Below, piece after piece: positions 60,746 through 64,000 of a stretch of DNA of 64,000 nt. How positions within the stretch are numbered: position 1 is the stretch's first letter; every line of letters starts with the position of its first letter. A program made the translations under genes and the position numbers. The notes below the pieces were generated by a model that was not told the DNA's origin, searched no databases, and saw nothing but the letters and a program-made list of their open reading frames with translations. Source of the stretch: Rothia mucilaginosa (GTDB lineage Bacteria > Actinomycetota > Actinomycetes > Actinomycetales > Micrococcaceae); the NCBI RefSeq assembly GCF_019334805.1, contig NZ_CP079822.1, positions 1,488,001 to 1,552,000 of the forward strand, given 5' to 3'.

Positions 60746-61760
60746 GAACCAACTACTGTTAGCGCAGGGGCTAGCTGAGGGATTCAGCTGGGATTATCTC
60801 TGGTATTGGACTCATGACCAGGATCTCGGCAAAGTGCTGATTTCCGCCGTCGCACCAATTGCAACGGCAGTTATCGCCGCTTTGAGTCTTATACTGACTG
60901 CTCGCAGGGAGACTAAGCAGATGGAACTCTCCAAACAAGGGATGCCACCTGAGTTAACTCGTTATAAGACTTGGCTCGAAGTGTCAGAGAAATATAAAGA
61001 GCTTGTCAAGTTTGGAAATGTAGATGCGCTTTCTGTAGCTTCTGAAGAATATAGGGAGATTGAAGCATCTCGAAAAGCTGCTCTTGAACGAGCTGTGTGG
61101 GAGCGAAAAGTTCTTAGTGTCTGTTCGGATACAAATGCCCAGAAAAAGATACTTAATCTTCCTGAACGGTTTATTGTTGGAGAGTATCTGAGTCTCCCCG
61201 GATATTTCCCTAAATTTCAATCAGCGCGTAGTGTGGTAGTGGAGTTCATTCTGCAGGGAATATTTTTCCTTCAGCTCTTGTCTAGTGTTTTTATGCCTGT
61301 ATATCGCGATGTGAATTCTATTTTTAATCTATCGACTATTATTGAAGTTATATTTGCTTTGTTTTTAATTGGTTTATTGGTCTATCTCCCTAGCTCTCTT
61401 CGAAATTACGTTTGCTCTGAGAATCTTGCTGAGTACTCGTATCTTAAGGTTCTCCAGGGTTATCTGTCCAAGAAGGAGCTTAAAAACCTTCTAGCGATGG
61501 TAAATACCTATGGTAGAAATGCTGGAAGAGTGAGAGTTTCAATATGGGACAGAGATTATAGTGAGTATGTATGCCTCCCTGCTCATTGGAATATTAAATA
61601 TGTCTCATTGTTGTTAAAGTCTTTGATAGCTGCTTCTCCGTATTGGGTGTTGTGTTTATTTTCTAGAATTATTCATGGAGAATGGGGCTATTACGGGAAA
61701 TATAAGCCAGAGATATTTGGGGTTGAGGATAAAGAGGATTTGAAACAGGGGGCTATATGA
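60741..61760 (+). CDS. Membrane protein of unknown family, AT-rich in its 3' part
   Basis: A 339-residue protein. One helix lies at about 30-52 (LISAVAPIATAVIAALSLIL), a charged soluble part with likely coiled-coil follows (55-155: TARRETKQMELSK, EEYREIEASRKAALERAVWERK), then two helices at about 172-192 and 200-222, a soluble part, and a re-entrant or membrane segment near 295-312. I recognise no family. The first ~50 codons have near-host base composition while the rest is AT-rich, so the gene may be a mosaic joined to a local 5' end. The duplicated 25-bp leader supplies its ribosome site. Confidence 0.65.
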   Translation: MKNQLLLAQGLAEGFSWDYLWYWTHDQDLGKVLISAVAPIATAVIAALSLILTARRETKQMELSKQGMPPELTRYKTWLEVSEKYKELVKFGNVDALSVASEEYREIEASRKAALERAVWERKVLSVCSDTNAQKKILNLPERFIVGEYLSLPGYFPKFQSARSVVVEFILQGIFFLQLLSSVFMPVYRDVNSIFNLSTIIEVIFALFLIGLLVYLPSSLRNYVCSENLAEYSYLKVLQGYLSKKELKNLLAMVNTYGRNAGRVRVSIWDRDYSEYVCLPAHWNIKYVSLLLKSLIAASPYWVLCLFSRIIHGEWGYYGKYKPEIFGVEDKEDLKQGAI

Positions 61761-61863
61761 GAAGTTTTAAAACTGTTTTTTAGTATCGAAGAGAAAATAA
61801 GGTTATCAAGATAGTTTCCTTATCGGGAGTGTGTGGGAGTGTCTTTAAATCGTATAGAATTTC

Positions 61864-62119
61864 GACCATAGGTTACCGTCTTCTGCCATGGTTTTTAACT
61901 ACGACCGAAGACGCTAACCTATGGCGTAAATCCGTAACCCTATACCGAATCTCCGGCTGCGCCAGGTATGTGAGAGCTGGTCATGGGTTATGCCTTGCCT
62001 TTTCGTCGATAGGTTAGTGACTTTAATGCGGGTTAAAGACCCACGGTGAAGACACCAACCTATCGAAAACCTCGGTCTAAAAAACAGAGCGGCCCCGGAT
62101 ACACACACGCATCCGGGGC
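61864..62119. repeat. 256-bp multi-hairpin element, copy B
   Basis: Direct copy of 59675-59929 with scattered substitutions. In hairpin 1 the T-A pair of copy A (GTGTCTT/AAGACAC) is a C-G pair here (CCGTCTT/AAGACGC), a compensatory change that keeps pairing. Hairpin 3 is weaker (GTGACTTTAA against GTGAAGACAC). The region TCTCCGGCTGCGCCAGGTA and the stem starts are fully conserved. Together the two copies bracket the genes at 60108 and 60741. Confidence 0.85.
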
Positions 62120-62122
62120 CGC
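62089..62122. terminator. Terminator hairpin at the end of element B
   Basis: Stem GCGGCCCCGGAT / ATCCGGGGCCGC with a 10-nt CA-rich loop; lies between convergent transcripts. Confidence 0.75.
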
Positions 62123-62159
62123 CTGCTGCGGTTATTTATATGTTGGGTTAGAAACTGGT

Positions 62160-63335
62160 TTACATGTCGGGCCAGTCGCGGTGCAACGAATACTCCGTGT
62201 CCCCGTCACCGTTATCGTTCAGGTGCCAGCGCTGGCCGGTACGGATGTCTGCCTTGCGCAGGCGCGGGTTCGGGTTGTCCGGCTTGCCCATGGTCGGGTC
62301 GTTCTTGCAGCCCCAGCGAGTGTCGTCGTAGCTGCAGTCACCGGCTACGCGGCCCACATCAACCCACCACACACGCACCAGCAGCGGTTCAGCAGTGTCC
62401 TTCTTAACGACAGTACGCATAGCCTGCCACGGGCCACCATTAACGCGGTACCGGCCAGCATAAGAAACCGTTGCGTAGGCGTGGAAGTTGCCCGAACGCT
62501 TATACACATAACTGGTCGCAGTTGGTCGCGCTTTCGAGCCTGACTTCGGGTAGATGGGCTCACCGATGGTGTAGAAGCTATCCTCATCACCGTTGCCGTA
62601 CTGGACGGTCATCTGTACCGGATAGGATTCGATTTCAACGTGACCAGCTGAGAGTTCGCCTTCCCAATAAGCAGCGGGGGCTTCAGCGTAGAAATTGACG
62701 TTGTCGCCCTTGTAAATATTGGGGTCGCCCTTAGCTCTGCCGGTGCCGTTACCGGAGTTATAGGACTGCTTTAGGATAGGCGGTCGGATATCGGTGTTAG
62801 CGAATTTGTCTTCAATTTCTTGAAGCATTTCAGCAGGGCTCGGTTTACGAGGCTCGCTGGGATTATTGGCGGTTAGGGTGCGGGATTCTACTGGGGTGCA
62901 GTAGGTTCCGATGCCGGAGGTATTGTAGTAACCGGTGTAGTCGTTGCCGTCGTCAGGCATCATCCAGGTGCGGAAATACTGTCCTGGCTGATGATCAGCG
63001 GTGACGCAGGAGTCTTTATCGGTGGTTGAAGCGTAATATTGACCGCCCATGCCATCATTTGCAAGATAATGCGTCTCTTCAAATTTTTGTTGTTGCTGTT
63101 GCTTTGCAGTTCTAAGATCATCTTGGGCAGACTCATGATTAGGATAAGCATTTGTTTGAGATATATCATCTACGTCATCATATGAAGAGGGAACGCTATA
63201 TGGTGCTTTCACATCGGAAATACTATGATTGTTGCTATCTGAGGTGTCCTCTAAAGCGTAAATTAGATGTGAAGCAGGGCCAATAAAACCTATTACGCAT
63301 GTCGCGCAGAACAGGGATAGTTGTTTTTTGTGCAT
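62160..63335 (-). CDS. Secreted protein of unknown function
   Basis: A 391-residue exported protein: a short basic start (MHKKQL) and a hydrophobic signal segment to about residue 27, cleaved near IYA-LED. The mature part begins with a disordered, Asp/Ser/Gln-rich region (28-90, with a poly-Gln run), then a Tyr/Gly/Asn-rich region with paired cysteines (DSCVTAD, GTYCTP), and a C-terminal beta-type domain (YKRSGNFHAYATVSYAGRYRVNGGPW, WWVDVGRVAGDCSYDDTRWGCKND). Relatives appear to be limited to this genus (impression only). Its ATG overlaps the stop of the upstream lipoprotein gene in TAATG, so both are made together. Confidence 0.75.
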   Translation of the reverse strand: MHKKQLSLFCATCVIGFIGPASHLIYALEDTSDSNNHSISDVKAPYSVPSSYDDVDDISQTNAYPNHESAQDDLRTAKQQQQQKFEETHYLANDGMGGQYYASTTDKDSCVTADHQPGQYFRTWMMPDDGNDYTGYYNTSGIGTYCTPVESRTLTANNPSEPRKPSPAEMLQEIEDKFANTDIRPPILKQSYNSGNGTGRAKGDPNIYKGDNVNFYAEAPAAYWEGELSAGHVEIESYPVQMTVQYGNGDEDSFYTIGEPIYPKSGSKARPTATSYVYKRSGNFHAYATVSYAGRYRVNGGPWQAMRTVVKKDTAEPLLVRVWWVDVGRVAGDCSYDDTRWGCKNDPTMGKPDNPNPRLRKADIRTGQRWHLNDNGDGDTEYSLHRDWPDM

Positions 63336-64000
63336 TATTTAATAACTCCTTGTTCGCGGAGCTGCTTATTGGAAACATAACCAGACAGATACCAATAACC
63401 ATCCTTATAGCGATAACGCATCATGAAAACTTCATTATTATCATGCTTGGTATTGGAATGCTCTGTCCTGCTTCCATCAGGATTGACATAGATGGCATAG
63501 GTCCAAAGGCGCCGAGTAAGAACCCAATACTCTTTTGCTTTATCGTCGTAATTGAGGGTGCTCTCTGCTTGAAAATCTGAGGTTCCCGCAATAACCCAGC
63601 CGCCGCGCTGATAAAGGCCCTCGATATCCTTGAGGAACTTAATATCCTTCTCGTAGGTATCCAGCATATAGGGCCATACATACTGCATATCACCGGTCTG
63701 AATACCGTAGTTACGGGCTCTGACCCAATCAGTCATCATCTCACGGAGACCAGCGAAGGTTTCGGGGTACTGTTGCGGCTTAGCCTTGGGAAGAGGGACG
63801 TTCTGAGCCATACCGTATTCATCAGCTTCACGGTATTCCCCATCCGGTGCCTTTGATCCGCCGGAGTAGCCGCGGGTAATGACAGGGCTCGGGGTTGCCG
63901 AAGCTGATGCAGATTCAGAGGTAGCCGCAGACGCCGAGGCAGTTTCACTCGGCGCGGCAGATGCGGTGGCTGCCGCCTCGTTATTTGCCTGCTGGCCACA
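63335..64000 (-). CDS. Lipoprotein, DUF6318-like (5' end outside window)
   Basis: 222 codons remain open to the right edge. The first visible residue is Cys (CGQQANNEAA), placed exactly where a lipobox cysteine would be, followed by a Ser/Ala/Thr-rich tether (about 40 residues). The domain then has PQQYPETFAGLREMMTDWV, YVWPYMLDTYEKD, GWVIAGTSDFQAES and YRYKDGYWYLSGYVSNKQL, which fit the actinobacterial DUF6318 lipoproteins. The signal peptide is beyond the edge. Function is unknown. It precedes the secreted protein gene with a TAATG overlap. Confidence 0.72.
   Translation of the reverse strand, partial: CGQQANNEAAATASAAPSETASASAATSESASASATPSPVITRGYSGGSKAPDGEYREADEYGMAQNVPLPKAKPQQYPETFAGLREMMTDWVRARNYGIQTGDMQYVWPYMLDTYEKDIKFLKDIEGLYQRGGWVIAGTSDFQAESTLNYDDKAKEYWVLTRRLWTYAIYVNPDGSRTEHSNTKHDNNEVFMMRYRYKDGYWYLSGYVSNKQLREQGVIK

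Larger units (their letters stand above)
61761..62159. other. Intergenic region holding the second hairpin element
   Basis: About 400 bp without a gene. Almost all of it from 61864 is repeat copy B. The end serves as a convergent terminator for the secreted-protein operon on the minus strand. Confidence 0.6.

Noticed and set aside
59675..62119. Integron attC sites
   Set aside because: The hairpins lack the GTTRRRY/RYYYAAC core boxes and no integrase is present.
59675..62119. Retron or CRISPR-like array
   Set aside because: No reverse transcriptase or cas gene, and the repeats are two long units, not short regular ones with spacers.

Overview
The window looks like the chromosome of a high-GC Gram-positive actinobacterium of the family Micrococcaceae. 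Gene content and protein style fit the oral genus Rothia best, but that is a judgement from family resemblance, not a database match. Supporting signs are strong GC3 bias in most genes, an actinobacterial crp/marP/nth/NUDIX neighbourhood, an actinobacterial tad pilus locus with DUF4244 pilin next to a DEAD/DEAH helicase, and CmtR. There is no prophage, CRISPR array or intact insertion sequence.

Layout. 1-9050: a secreted-protein fragment, then purF-purM (minus), an asparaginase/sterol-carrier pair (minus), a SemiSWEET-like transporter, and purD and purC (plus), so four steps of purine synthesis are grouped. 9079-15862: an L-lactate module with an LldR-like GntR regulator, lactate permease lctP (both minus) and a divergent lutABC operon. 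Two perfect TGGTCAGACCA operators lie upstream of lctP. 16007-21412: a membrane/molybdopterin oxidoreductase fusion with a long structured leader, a cation:proton antiporter, a polytopic membrane protein and tRNA-Pro(CGG). 21522-30836: a heterodimeric ABC exporter coupled to a metallophosphoesterase, a class A PBP, DUF4177, RidA and a NUDIX enzyme. 30993-35822: crp/glxR, marP, aroQ, nth and a CoA-type NUDIX. 35988-45946: a PolA-like polymerase, the tad pilus genes and an MrfA-like helicase.

46181-57904: trhO, a GyrI-like protein, a flavin-dependent oxidoreductase with a strong promoter under a palindromic operator, a cmtR-CDF metal-efflux cassette, a Pyr_excise protein, a methyltransferase, a PPOX protein, topA and a Ppx/GppA protein. 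The cmtR-CDF cassette is bracketed by broken copies of its two flanking genes, a visible scar of duplication and insertion.

57980-62160 is an AT-rich islet with three unrelated-looking membrane protein genes. Two of them have an identical 25-bp translation-start leader, and a 255-bp element made of hairpins occurs twice as a direct repeat with one compensatory base-pair change. This is the least explained part of the window. The right edge is a lipoprotein/secreted-protein operon. TAATG stop-start overlaps recur throughout as the local way of coupling operon genes.
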